Source: Halodesulfovibrio aestuarii DSM 17919 = ATCC 29578 (lineage in GTDB: Bacteria; Desulfobacterota; Desulfovibrionia; Desulfovibrionales; Desulfovibrionaceae). Taken from it: DNA of 64,000 nucleotides. The stretch spans positions 372,001-436,000 of the forward strand of contig NZ_ARQF01000021.1 in assembly GCF_000384815.1 (NCBI RefSeq). The letters run 5' to 3'. Below the pieces are notes generated by a model. It was not told the DNA's origin. It was given only the letters and a program-made list of their open reading frames with translations, and searched no databases. The position numbers and the translations under genes were made by a program. Below are positions 35,997 to 45,600 of the stretch, piece by piece; position 1 is the first letter of the stretch; each line of letters starts with the position of its first letter.

Positions 35997-36296
35997 GTAA
36001 GCCTCCAAGTGTGTTCTTTCCTGAAGAAGGCGGACGGAAAAAATTGCCACACAGAGAGGTAAAACTTTTAGTTACTGTAACTGAAGCATAGACTGTGCCA
36101 ATGGGGGTACTATCTTTCCCTTTCCTTGCTGTTAATATTTCTTTAGAACGTGCATGTGGCTAATGACGGTGTTTTTCAGCTATTATTAAGTAAGTGTTGA
36201 GCGAATCTTTAGAGTGTTTGTTGTTTGGCACTGATCTTGTAGTATCTATGCATAGAAGGCGGGCATCGGAAAAAAATGCCCACAAGGACATTATAT
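35997..36296. other. 300-base divergent control region
   Basis: Lies between the divergently transcribed sigma factor and response regulator genes. It holds a sigma-54-like element towards the response regulator; no gene is seen. Confidence 0.5.
36226..36241 (+). promoter_or_regulatory. Sigma-54-like promoter of the response regulator gene
   Basis: TGGCACTGATCTTGTA compared with TGGCACG-N4-TTGCA: the -24 GG and spacing fit, but the -12 element reads TTGTA rather than TTGCA. It lies 55 bases before the start codon. Confidence 0.5.
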
Positions 36297-37010
36297 ATGA
36301 ACTCCCTGTTGTTGGTTGATTCAGACAAAGAAGCGAGCCGTGCCTATGCAACGGCATTGAGAGAAGAACGTTTCTCGTGCACAGAGTGTAATAGCGCGGC
36401 AGAAGTTGCTGCGTTGGAACTGACTGGTGCCTATGATCTGCTGATAATGGAGATGAATTTGCCGGATATGAACGGGTTTGATTTTCTTGCTTCATTGCGG
36501 AGTCAGTCTCAAATACCCATTGTGGTGTTATCTTCCCGTCCGGATAGTATTGATAAGATTGTCGCGCTGGAGATGGGGGCGGATGATTATCTGTGTAAGC
36601 CGATACTCGAACGGGAATTAATTGCCCGTGTACGAAGTATCCTGCGACGAAGCCGCACAAATTATGTTGGCTCTGTTTCACGTAGCCGTACATATATGTT
36701 TGATGGTGTAGAGATTGATACCAGCGCCAGACTTGTGCGCCGCAATGGCGTTAGCCTTGGGTTAACTCAGGTGGAATATGCTATTCTTGAGATGCTGATT
36801 GACGCTGCTGGGCAAACTGTTCCGCGTGAATTAATTTCTCTGAAAGCACTGGGGAAAGAGCTTGCCCCCTATGATCGTAGTATTGATGTGCATATTAGCA
36901 AACTGCGTAAGAAGCTTGGGGACGTGAGCGACAGAATGGAACGCATTGTAACCGTTCGTGGAATTGGATATTTTTATAGTATGCCGTCGGAAGAGAAGAA
37001 GGCAGAATAG
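36297..37010 (+). CDS. Atypical OmpR-family response regulator with Glu at the phospho-acceptor site
   Basis: 237 residues: a receiver domain (about 1-118) and a winged-helix DNA-binding domain (about 132-230, with LTQVEYAILEMLIDAAGQTVPR and VDVHISKLRKKLG-type DVHISKLRKKLG, TVRGIGYFY). In the receiver the phospho-acceptor position is Glu52 (LLIMEMNLPDMNG), and the usual acidic pair is Asp8-Ser9; Ser79 and Lys101 (CKP) are kept. It is therefore unlikely to be controlled by normal Asp phosphorylation. No histidine kinase is adjacent. ATG 36297 has SD AAGGA; an ATG at 36276 precedes that SD. Confidence 0.87.
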   Translation: MNSLLLVDSDKEASRAYATALREERFSCTECNSAAEVAALELTGAYDLLIMEMNLPDMNGFDFLASLRSQSQIPIVVLSSRPDSIDKIVALEMGADDYLCKPILERELIARVRSILRRSRTNYVGSVSRSRTYMFDGVEIDTSARLVRRNGVSLGLTQVEYAILEMLIDAAGQTVPRELISLKALGKELAPYDRSIDVHISKLRKKLGDVSDRMERIVTVRGIGYFYSMPSEEKKAE

Positions 37011-37081
37011 TATAGAGAAATAATAAGCACGTTATATCCAGAGTGATGCTCTTATATATAATGTTACAATAACGCTTGTAC

Positions 37082-37111
37082 GCTGAGGATTTTTGTCCTC
37101 AGCTTTTTTTA
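37082..37111 (+). terminator. Terminator of the response regulator gene
   Basis: GCTGAGGA/TCCTCAGC stem, loop TTTTTG, seven T residues. Confidence 0.9.
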
Positions 37112-37473
37112 TTTGAACCGGCTGAAAATAATTGGTGTGAAACAAGTAGTAAGGAACATGTGTGGAAGACTTTTTTGATTATTTGTTACACGTTGGGTAT
37201 GTTCAGTCTTTGATGGAAGACAAAGGATGATTGAATCGTTACCCACTAGAAAAAAGTGTTTTCTGTATAATGCCATATTATTACTGACAAAAAACCTAAA
37301 TTGTCTTGCAGTAAGCGAAAGCAGCATGTAACAGCCTAGGTAAGTATTTTGTTCGGGTAGCTACAAGGTATTTTATCTGAGCTTAAGGTTCCTCTCTTCT
37401 TGCTTCGGTTAAGTGGGGAGTTTGATTTCATCGGTGGCTATGCCACCACAAGCTACAGGTGTCCGGTGCGGCA
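37112..37473. other. 362-base intergenic region before the kor operon
   Basis: Nothing beyond the expected korDABC promoter region is recognised. A 72-codon frame on the minus strand lacks an SD and family resemblance. Confidence 0.45.
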
Positions 37474-37794
37474 ATGCCAAAGAAGAAAAAAGGCCAAACT
37501 CTTGTGTGTGTATACCCCGATTGGTGTAAAGGATGCGGTTTATGTGTTGCATTCTGTCCCGGGAAGGTTCTTCAACTCAATGCGTTAGGTAAGGCAGAGG
37601 TGGTTCAGCCGGAAGAGTGTATTAATTGTGGTTTTTGTGAACTTCATTGCCCTGATTTTGCGATTGCGGTCAGGCCGAAAGTTTCTGAAAACGGTATGCA
37701 TATTAGAGCTAGTTGTGAACCGGGTGAAACTGGCGGAGCTGGAAAAACAAGCGGATCAGACGTAACTCCTCAAAAAGCAGTTGTAGAGGGCTAG
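37474..37794 (+). CDS. korD: 2-oxoacid:ferredoxin oxidoreductase, delta (ferredoxin) subunit
   Basis: 106 residues carrying two [4Fe-4S] motifs, CKGCGLCVAFCP and CINCGFCELHCP, which pass electrons from the TPP site to ferredoxin. The position as first gene of an alpha-beta-gamma operon identifies it as the delta subunit. The start is uncertain: ATG 37474 gives MPKKKKGQ..., while an in-frame GTG at 37459 would add five residues; neither has a perfect SD. A C-terminal Gly/Thr-rich tail is unusual but short. Confidence 0.86.
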   Translation: MPKKKKGQTLVCVYPDWCKGCGLCVAFCPGKVLQLNALGKAEVVQPEECINCGFCELHCPDFAIAVRPKVSENGMHIRASCEPGETGGAGKTSGSDVTPQKAVVEG

Positions 37795-37796
37795 AT

Positions 37797-38942
37797 ATGG
37801 CTCACAGAAGACGTAGGAAAAGAACGGAATTATTTGCTCAGGGCAACGAAGCTGTTGCTCAAGGAGCATTATTGGCAGGATGCTCGTTTTATTCGGGGTA
37901 CCCAATTACACCGTCCACAGAGATTATGGAGATTATGGCGCAACGCCTGCCCCGTACTGAGGACGGTGTTTTTTTACAAATGGAAGATGAAATAGCCAGT
38001 ATGGGGGCGGCAATCGGCGCTTCGTTAACTGGCCGTAAGGCCATGACAGCTACTTCCGGCCCGGGTTTCTCTTTGAAACAGGAACTTATCGGGTATGCGT
38101 GTATGGTTGAAGCACCACTTGTTATTGTAAACGTTATGCGTGGAGGGCCAAGTACCGGCTTACCAACGTCTCCAGCGCAGGGTGATGTGCAGATGGCCCG
38201 ATGGGGAACGCATGGGGATCATCCTATTATTGTTCTTTCGGCGTCCACTGTTCCAGAATGTCTGGAGATGACTGTTGTGGCTTTTAACATGGCAGAAAAA
38301 TATCGCACACCGGTCATCCTGTTGATTGATGAAGTTACAGCGCATACCAGAGAAAAAATTACTATTCCACATGCGGACGAACTGGAAGTGCTCTCCCGTA
38401 TGCAGCCTGCTGTACCACCTGAATGGTTTAAGCCGTATGCGGAAGCTGCGCGCGGTGTACCGGCAATGGCTCCAATCGGACAGGGGTATCGGTGTCATGT
38501 AACAGGGCTTACCCATGACCAGATGGGATACCCTACTTCTCGGCCGGACGAGGTCAGCGAGTTTATGACCCGGCTATTTAGAAAAATAGACAATTATTAC
38601 CATGATGTTGTGTTGGTAGATGAATATTGTCTTGAAGACGCCGACTATGCGATTGTTGCGTATGGTTGTGTTGCACGTTCTGCCCACCATGCAGTGGATC
38701 AGGCCCGGGAGCGTGGGCATAAGGTTGGCCTGCTTACTTTGAAAACATTGTTCCCGTTTGCCCGGCCTGCAGTAGAAAGGCTGTGTATGCAATGTGAGCA
38801 TGTTCTTGTGCCGGAAATGAATATGGGACAAATTTCCCGTGAGGTAAAACGAGTTAACAACGGGCGTTCCCGTATTCGTACATTGAACCGTGTGGATGGG
38901 CAGATTATTACTCCGTCTGAAATTCTTAAAGCTATATTGTAG
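37797..38942 (+). CDS. korA: 2-oxoacid:ferredoxin oxidoreductase, alpha subunit
   Basis: 381 residues. GNEAVAQGALLAGCSFYSGYP and the PITPSTEIMEIMAQ segment start the pyrimidine-binding domain; SGPGFSLKQELIG and VNVMRGGPSTGLPT are the family core. With KorB it oxidises a 2-oxoacid, most likely 2-oxoglutarate to succinyl-CoA, in the incomplete reductive TCA branch of anaerobes. Substrate is inferred from the korDABC order and small subunits, not proven. It begins 2 bases after the korD stop. Confidence 0.9.
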   Translation: MAHRRRRKRTELFAQGNEAVAQGALLAGCSFYSGYPITPSTEIMEIMAQRLPRTEDGVFLQMEDEIASMGAAIGASLTGRKAMTATSGPGFSLKQELIGYACMVEAPLVIVNVMRGGPSTGLPTSPAQGDVQMARWGTHGDHPIIVLSASTVPECLEMTVVAFNMAEKYRTPVILLIDEVTAHTREKITIPHADELEVLSRMQPAVPPEWFKPYAEAARGVPAMAPIGQGYRCHVTGLTHDQMGYPTSRPDEVSEFMTRLFRKIDNYYHDVVLVDEYCLEDADYAIVAYGCVARSAHHAVDQARERGHKVGLLTLKTLFPFARPAVERLCMQCEHVLVPEMNMGQISREVKRVNNGRSRIRTLNRVDGQIITPSEILKAIL

Positions 38943-38949
38943 GTGTGAC

Positions 38950-39765
38950 ATGTCTGACGTTACAAAACTTATCCATGAATATCTGCGGCATAATAAAAAG
39001 TTTCCGCATGTGTTCTGCGCTGGGTGCGGGCATGGCATCGTTCTGGGCTCTCTTGTGCGTAGTGTGCATGCCTTACAGCTTCCCAAAGACAACGTAGTGA
39101 TTGTTGCAGGTATTGGCTGCTCCGGCCGTATGGCTGTGTATGTCGATTTTAATACAGTACACACTGCACATGGACGGGCTTTGACATTCGCCACCGGCAT
39201 AAAAATGGCGAATCCTGAACTTCATGTAATCTGTGTCATGGGTGACGGTGATGCCCTGTCTATTGGCGGTAACCATCTTATTCATGCTGCGCGTAGAAAC
39301 ATCGGCGTTACCGCTCTTATTTTGAATAACCAGATTTACGGAATGACAGGTGGGCAATGTTCTCCAGCAACTCCGCAAGGTGATTTGTCTATGACATCGC
39401 CATACGGTTCACTGGAACAGCCCTTTGATACTGTAGAATTGGCAAAAGCAGCCGGAGCGAACTTTGTGGCGCGAAGTACTTCTTTTCATGCTAATCAGCT
39501 TGATTCTTTGATGCAGCAGGCGATTATGCATCCTGGATTTTCTGTTCTGGAAGCTCTAACTCCATGTCCTACGCAATATGGTCGTAAGAATAAATTCCGT
39601 AATGTTGTTGATATGTATACCTGGTTGAAGAAAAACACTGTTAAAGTTGAAAAGCTAAAGGAAGGTGATACCAGAATTCCTACAGGCGTTTTCCAGATGC
39701 TTGATCGACCGGGGCTTGAAGAGCGTTATAGTGAACTGCGTCGTTCCTTGCGGCCAGAGGAGTAA
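38950..39765 (+). CDS. korB: 2-oxoacid:ferredoxin oxidoreductase, beta (TPP) subunit
   Basis: 271 residues. FCAGCGHGIVLGS near 22-34 and the TPP/Mg motif VMGDGDALSIGGNHLIHAAR with NNQIYGMTGGQ are diagnostic. GIGCSGRMAVYVDFNTVHTAHGR carries the conserved Cys. ATG 38950 has SD AGGTG overlapping the korA stop region; a GTG-type in-frame upstream codon lies inside korA and is not used. Confidence 0.92.
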   Translation: MSDVTKLIHEYLRHNKKFPHVFCAGCGHGIVLGSLVRSVHALQLPKDNVVIVAGIGCSGRMAVYVDFNTVHTAHGRALTFATGIKMANPELHVICVMGDGDALSIGGNHLIHAARRNIGVTALILNNQIYGMTGGQCSPATPQGDLSMTSPYGSLEQPFDTVELAKAAGANFVARSTSFHANQLDSLMQQAIMHPGFSVLEALTPCPTQYGRKNKFRNVVDMYTWLKKNTVKVEKLKEGDTRIPTGVFQMLDRPGLEERYSELRRSLRPEE

Positions 39766-39770
39766 GTCAC

Positions 39771-40397
39771 ATGAAAGAGCTACAGCAGATAGAGCGTTTT
39801 GAGATTCGTCTGTCTGGCACTGGTGGGCAGGGGCTTATCACGCTTGGCCGTGTGCTTGGTCATTCTTTGGCGCTTGGACATGGGTATAATGTTACGCAAA
39901 CGCAAAGTTACGGGCCGGAAGCCCGTGGTGGTTCGAGTAGAGCGGATGTTGTTGTAAGCAGTTCCGAAATTAGTTTTCCTAAAACTGAGAATCTTGATTT
40001 GCTTGTGGCATTGTCACAGCCTGCGTGTAATGCATATTACCGTTTCCTGAAACGTGGTGGTGTGTTGTTGGTTGATTCGGAGCTCGTGCAGCATGCACCG
40101 ACAAACCAGTTTGTCGGTTTGCCTTTTACAAAACTTGCCAAAGAGAAAATTGGTAACGAACTGACATTAAACACAATAGTTCTCGGTACTGTAACACACT
40201 TGCTTTCGTTTGCAGAACCGAGGATTGTTCGAAAGTCTTTGGAGGAAACGTTACCTCCAAAAATTTTAGGACTAAATTTAAAGGCATTTAACCTTGGACT
40301 ACGTGAGGCAAAACGTCAGTTGGGGGAAGCGCCTCAGATATGGCAGACGGCGGCAGAAAAGAGTGCAGAGGAAGAGATGGAAGGGTTTGAGGATTAG
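39771..40397 (+). CDS. korC: 2-oxoacid:ferredoxin oxidoreductase, gamma subunit
   Basis: 208 residues. IRLSGTGGQGLITLGRVLG near the N-terminus and TQSYGPEARGGSSRADVVVS form the gamma-subunit domain that binds CoA or supports the catalytic dimer. It starts 5 bases after korB, with the SD AGGAG in the last codons of korB. Completes the korDABC set. Confidence 0.92.
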   Translation: MKELQQIERFEIRLSGTGGQGLITLGRVLGHSLALGHGYNVTQTQSYGPEARGGSSRADVVVSSSEISFPKTENLDLLVALSQPACNAYYRFLKRGGVLLVDSELVQHAPTNQFVGLPFTKLAKEKIGNELTLNTIVLGTVTHLLSFAEPRIVRKSLEETLPPKILGLNLKAFNLGLREAKRQLGEAPQIWQTAAEKSAEEEMEGFED

Positions 40398-40472
40398 ATC
40401 CGTTGTATTTCCTTGCACCGGATCCGATAGCGTAGTACCCAAGCTCAATATTTCTAGATTACGAGGAGTAGC

Positions 40473-40763
40473 ATGAGCAGTACAATTGAAGAACTCACGA
40501 TTAACTATGAAGAGGGTGACCTCCTTGTTGTAAAAGAACTGGATAAAGAGGTTCTTACAAAAGGTGCATGGACTACCATCATTTTCCGTTATCAGCAGTG
40601 GGACAATAAGAAAGAGGACTATGGACCAGAGAAATATACAATTCGTCGTTACCGTAAAATGAACGGTGAATATCGCGCTCAGTCCAAGTTTAATATTTCC
40701 AGCCCGGATCAGGCTAGAAAGATTATCGCGGCATTGACAAAATGGGTTGACGACGTTGAATAG
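40473..40763 (+). CDS. Small conserved protein of unknown function after korC
   Basis: 96 residues, acidic, no signal or TM. Good SD GAGGAG. The core WTTIIFRYQQW...KYTIRRYRKMNGEYRAQSKFNISS, then PDQARKIIAALTKW, suggests a beta-rich fold ending in a helix, loosely like PC4/YdbC-type ssDNA-binding proteins; this likeness is weak. It lies 75 bases after korC and may be cotranscribed. Not recognised with confidence. Confidence 0.7.
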   Translation: MSSTIEELTINYEEGDLLVVKELDKEVLTKGAWTTIIFRYQQWDNKKEDYGPEKYTIRRYRKMNGEYRAQSKFNISSPDQARKIIAALTKWVDDVE

Positions 40764-40773
40764 TCCCGAGTCG

Positions 40774-40837
40774 TTCAATGTAAATAAAAAGTCCCTGTAG
40801 ATTATTAAATCTACAGGGACTTTTTATTTACATTGAA
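40774..40837. terminator. 30-bp perfect inverted repeat, probably a bidirectional terminator
   Basis: TTCAATGTAAATAAAAAGTC... (40774-40803) pairs perfectly over 30 bp with 40808-40837 around loop ATTA. The core GTCCCTGTAG stem followed by TTTTTATTT is a normal terminator; the extension of perfect pairing through the A/T tails is unusual in length. Confidence 0.85.
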
Positions 40838-40877
40838 GTTCCTGAAGATTTATGAAAAAAAAGAGTTGTTTTAAAAA

Positions 40878-40893
40878 ATGAATACTAATTCAT
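40878..40893. promoter_or_regulatory. Palindromic operator upstream of tetR and the RND pump genes
   Basis: ATGAAT-ACTA-ATTCAT, a perfect 6+6 palindrome, ends 18 bases before the regulator start codon and overlaps a plausible promoter (TTGTTT...TAATTC). Typical of autoregulated TetR efflux operons; binding is inferred. Confidence 0.68.
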
Positions 40894-40911
40894 AGAATGA
40901 ATGAGGAATAT

Positions 40912-41529
40912 ATGAGTACGAGTTCCCCCCCGTTGTCCCGTAAAGAACGTGAGAAAGAGCGACATAGAAAAGAAATTATGAATGCGGCCATGCGTCTGTT
41001 TGCAGAACAGGGGTATCATTCTGTTTCTATGCAGGAAATAGCGTCAGAGGCAGAGTTCGCAATAGGTACTCTCTATAAGTTTTTTTCGAGTAAGCGGGAA
41101 TTATTCAGGGAAATTATGATCGGTGTAATTGACGATATTACAAGCGAGTTACGTCCGATTTTTCAAAGTGACGCGGAACCGTTGACTGTTATTGGAAGTT
41201 TTTTACAGGCACGGCGCGCAGCTTTTAAGAAGCGGTACGAGTATATCAGGCTGTACAATATTGTCGGAAATGGATTTGGCTCATCAGGCGATGAGGTTGT
41301 AGACGCTATGATTGCTGAGCGTAGCAAAGAGGTTGAGGAAAATTTAAAAATTCAGTTCAGTAGAGGGATAGAATCGGGACTATTTAAGCCGGTAAATGTG
41401 GAAGTGCTTGCGCGACTGTTTGAAGATTTTTGTCAGACTATCGTCCGTAGTGAAGCTAGAAGGGGAGAGCTTGACGACGAGACGATTGCTTCTATCAAGG
41501 ATCTATTTCTTAATGGTATATTAGCTTAG
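40912..41529 (+). CDS. TetR/AcrR-family regulator of the RND efflux operon
   Basis: 205 residues. The N-terminal HTH (IMNAAMRLFAEQGYHSVSMQEIA then IGTLYKFFSSKRELF) is clear, with a divergent ligand-binding C-terminus. It is 12 bases before the adaptor gene, so it likely represses the pump operon and itself through the palindrome just upstream. ATG 40912 has SD GAGGA; ATG 40897 lies before that SD. Confidence 0.88.
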   Translation: MSTSSPPLSRKEREKERHRKEIMNAAMRLFAEQGYHSVSMQEIASEAEFAIGTLYKFFSSKRELFREIMIGVIDDITSELRPIFQSDAEPLTVIGSFLQARRAAFKKRYEYIRLYNIVGNGFGSSGDEVVDAMIAERSKEVEENLKIQFSRGIESGLFKPVNVEVLARLFEDFCQTIVRSEARRGELDDETIASIKDLFLNGILA

Positions 41530-41541
41530 TAGGGTGTTCTT

Positions 41542-42627
41542 ATGGTTCGAAAAATTGTGCTTATTGCTTTGTGTCTGCTGCCGCTTCTGGTGGGATGTAA
41601 GGAAGAGAAGGTTGCCAACGTTATTCGCCCCGTAAAAGCAATGAAGGTTGAACCTGCAGGTCAAGTTGCAACTCGAGTTTTTCCGGGCAAAGTGGAGGCG
41701 ACTTCAGAAGTTGCCTTGGCATTTCGCGTGGGCGGTCAACTCATAAATTACCCTGTAGCTATGGGGCAGTATGTAAAAAAAGGTGATTTAATTGCTGCTC
41801 TTGATACGGTAGATTTCAAAATTCAGGTTCGCGGACTCGAGGCTCAGCTGTTTGGTGCGAAAGCAGCACTTAAAGAAGCGCAGCTTGGTTACCAGCGTTA
41901 TCATACTCTTTTTGCAGAAGATAACGCCGCGAAGGCCTCTTTTGATCAGGCAGAGGCGGCGTTCAAGACTGCACAAGCTAAGGTGAAATCTCTTAAGGAA
42001 CAGTTGAATAAGGCAAAGACAGACCTTGGCTATGCTTCGCTTAAAGCCCCGTTTAGCGGATACATTTCAGCGAAATACATGGATAATTATCAAACCATAA
42101 CAGCTGGACAACCTGTCGTAAAATTACAGGATATTGAAAAACTTGAGGTTACCGTAGGGCTTCCGGACAACCTTATTATTCGTCAGAAAGATTTACAGAA
42201 CATAACTGTGGAACTTGAAGCGTTTCCTGGTAAGCAGATAAAAGCCAATGTGAAAGAACTTGGATTTGATGTAGAACCGGAGACTCGAACTTATCCGTTG
42301 ACTGTTCAATTCAGCCGCCCGAAAGACATAAGCTTTTACCCTGGAATGGCTGCAAATGTAACGTTGCATTTTGCTGGGACTAAAGTCACCGCTCATTACA
42401 TTCTTCCAGAAACTGCAGTTGTGGCAAATGCAGAAGGACAGTCTGCAGTATGGGTGTATGATGACGTGTCCTCATCAGTTGAACGCCGTTCAGTCGCAAT
42501 CGGTCAGATGTTTTCTAACGGTGTGGAAGTTGTTGACGGACTTAAGCAAGGTGAATGGGTTGTTATTGCCGGTGCCCATTACTTGTCCGCTGGTCAGAAA
42601 GTTCGTTTGCTTAACTCCGGTAAGTAG
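41542..42627 (+). CDS. RND efflux periplasmic adaptor (membrane fusion protein), lipoprotein
   Basis: 361 residues. A signal peptide ending in lipobox LLVGC (Cys near 19) anchors it to the inner membrane. The lipoyl/barrel-sandwich halves (ALAFRVGGQLINYPVAMGQYVKKGDLIAALD and LGYASLKAPFSGYIS) flank a helical hairpin (about 95-155), followed by beta-barrel domains. Links the RND pump to an outer-membrane channel; no TolC-type gene is in the window. Confidence 0.9.
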   Translation: MVRKIVLIALCLLPLLVGCKEEKVANVIRPVKAMKVEPAGQVATRVFPGKVEATSEVALAFRVGGQLINYPVAMGQYVKKGDLIAALDTVDFKIQVRGLEAQLFGAKAALKEAQLGYQRYHTLFAEDNAAKASFDQAEAAFKTAQAKVKSLKEQLNKAKTDLGYASLKAPFSGYISAKYMDNYQTITAGQPVVKLQDIEKLEVTVGLPDNLIIRQKDLQNITVELEAFPGKQIKANVKELGFDVEPETRTYPLTVQFSRPKDISFYPGMAANVTLHFAGTKVTAHYILPETAVVANAEGQSAVWVYDDVSSSVERRSVAIGQMFSNGVEVVDGLKQGEWVVIAGAHYLSAGQKVRLLNSGK

Positions 42628-42637
42628 GTAAGAAGCA

Positions 42638-45600
42638 ATGAACTTAGCAGAATTATCTATCAAAAAGCGTGCAATAACTCAGTTTATTGTTTTGCTTCTT
42701 TTTGCTGCCGGTGCGTTTTCCTATTTTAAAATGGGAAAACTTGAAGATCCGGAATTTACGCTTAAAACAGCCATTGTTGTCACCCAGTATGCCGGTGCCA
42801 GTACTATTCAGGTTGAAGAAGAAGTTACTGATGTGCTTGAAACCGCAATCCAGCAGATGGAAAGTTTGAAGCATGTCCGCTCTATGTCGCGTCCGGGACT
42901 ATCCGTTGTATGGGTGGATATTCAGGAGAGTAAGCACGCTCAAGAGCTGCCCCAAATTTGGGACGACTTGCGTAAAAAAATGCGTGATGTCGCTCCGTCG
43001 CTTCCTCCAGGGGTAAACCCTTCTATTATCCGTGATGATTTTGGCGATGTGTATGGTGTCTTTCTTACTGTTACCAGTGACGGTTTTTCGTACGCAGAAC
43101 TGAAAGATCAGGTCGATGAGCTTCGTAAAGAACTTTTGTTGGTAAAGAATGTCGCAAAAGTTGAAATTTGGGGAGCGCAGCAGGAATGCATTTATGTTGA
43201 TATTTCAAACAGTTCTCTTTCAGAACGTGGCATACCTCCCGCAGCAGTGTTTAATGCTCTGGACAAGCAGAACATTGTTGTTGATTCGGGTAATATAAAC
43301 CTAGGACGAGAGCGGGTACGCCTTGCTGTAAACGGTGAGTTTAATAGCGTAGAGGCTGTTGGAAACTTGATCGTCAGTCACGGTGCTTCAGATAAGATGG
43401 TGTTTCTGCGTGACATCGCAAATATACGCAAGGGATACGTGGAACCTGTTTCCAAGCAGATGCGCTTTAACGGGAAACCTTCTTTAGGCATTGCTGCTTC
43501 AACAGTTTCAGGCGGTAATGTTATTGAAATGGGTGAGGCTGTTAAGGCGCGCATCGAAGAGCTTAAAGAGTTCTTGCCAATCGGTATGGAAATTTCTGTC
43601 GTAGCAATGCAGTCAGACCTTGTGCAAAAATCCATTGATGAGTTCATGCTTAATCTCGGTGCTGCACTGCTTATTGTTGTCGCGTTATTGTTCGCCTTCA
43701 TGGGGATGCGAAGTGGTCTGCTTATCGGGCTGGGATTGTTGCTGACCATTGCAACAACTTTTCTCATTATGCGGGGGCTTCATGTTGACTTGCAGCGTAT
43801 TTCGTTAGGTGCGTTGATTATTGCACTGGGGATGCTTGTCGATAACGCGATTGTTGTGACTGAGAGTATGTTGATTAAGTTACAGCTTGGTAAAGACAGA
43901 ATGCAGGCTGCAAAAGAGACGTATTCAGAAACTGCATGGCCTTTGCTTGGTGCAACAATAGTTGCTGCGCTGGCGTTTTTGCCGGTTTATCTTGCAGACA
44001 ATAATACGGGTGAGTTCTGTGAATCTCTGTTCGTTGTAGTTGGAGTTTCATTGCTGGTAAGCTGGGTGCTTGCCATGACTGTATCTGTATTGTGGTGCTA
44101 TATTGGTCTTAAAGTACCTGCAAACATGCAAGGAAAAGATCCGTATGCCGGTGTTTTCTTTACTATTTATAAGAAGATTCTTGATTTTTGTATTCGTTTT
44201 CGATGGGTTACGCTTGCGGTTATGGGAATCTTGCTTGTCACCGCAATTGTTAACTTTAAGTACGTGGATAAAACATTTTTTCCAGAATCTCGTCGTCCTC
44301 AGCTTATTGTAGACTACTGGTTGCCGGAAGGGACAAATGTTGAAGTGGTTTCCGATGACTTGCGAAAGTTGGAGAAAACACTTTTGGATTATCCGACAAT
44401 TAACGATGTGGCTTCCTTTATTGGTGGAGGTGGAACACGTTTCTATCTTTCACTGGAACCGGAATTCATGAACTCGTCCTATGGTCAGTTGATTCTCAAC
44501 GTAAACCATGCAGAAAATCTTGATGAAACTATAGATTTTGTTCAAAAACAACTTGATGAAAAATTCTTGTATGCCGAGCCGCGAGTGCGCAGGTTTCCAC
44601 TCGGTGCTGCCGCTAAGTTTAAAGTTGAAGCACGGTTCAGAGGCCCGGATAGAACAGTGTTGCACACGCTTGCAGAGCAGGCAAAATCTATTATGCGGGC
44701 TGAACCTACAGCGAAATATGTGCGGGATGATTGGCGCCAGCCTGTAAAAGTTATTGAGGCTGAATACTCGCAGGCTCGTGGGTTGCGTGTCGGTGTTACC
44801 CGGGAAGATGTTGCGTTGGCTATGAAGCGTGGCTATGACGGTGTGCCGATGGGCGTCTTTCGTGAAGGAAACAAGTTACTTCCGATTATTTTACGTCCAC
44901 CGGAAAATGAACGTCACCGTGTGGAAGATATGCGCATGCTTCAGGTGTACAATATGAATTCCACGCAAGGGGTTCCTATGGGACAGCTTGTGTCTGACGT
45001 GACGACGAAGTGGGAAGAATCCACCATCCGCAGAAGGGATCATCAACGCACAATTACTGTGCAATGTGATCCGCGGGTTGGAACTGCGGAAACCTTACGG
45101 CGTAAAATAAAACCGGCGATCGAATCCCTTACCTTGCCTGCAGGCTATACGCTTGAATGGGGCGGCGACTGGGACAAATCGAATGAGTCTCGTTTCTATG
45201 TTGCAAAGGGACTGCCTGTTACGTTTCTTGCCATGGCTCTTGTGGTTGTTATGCTGTTTAATGCATACCGTCAGCCGCTGATTATCGCGCTTACTGTTCC
45301 GCTTTCTATTATCGGTGTAACAAGCGGCTTGTTGCTCACACGGCAGCCTTTTGGTTTTCTTGCCTTGCTCGGTTTTCTGTCGTTGTCCGGCATGTTAATT
45401 AAAAACGCAGTTATTCTGATTGATCAGATTGATGTTGAGATTGCAGACGGAAAAGAGCCATATATGGCTGTGCTGGAGTCATCTGTAAGTCGTATTAGAC
45501 CGGTGTTAATGGCAGCTATGTCTACGGTGCTTGGAATGCTTCCACTTGTTATTGATAGATTCTGGGCCTCGATGGCTGTGACGATATGCTTCGGATTGAC

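Noticed and set aside
37109-37327. 72-codon minus-strand frame upstream of korD
   Set aside because: No SD, overlaps the response regulator terminator, and no recognisable motif.
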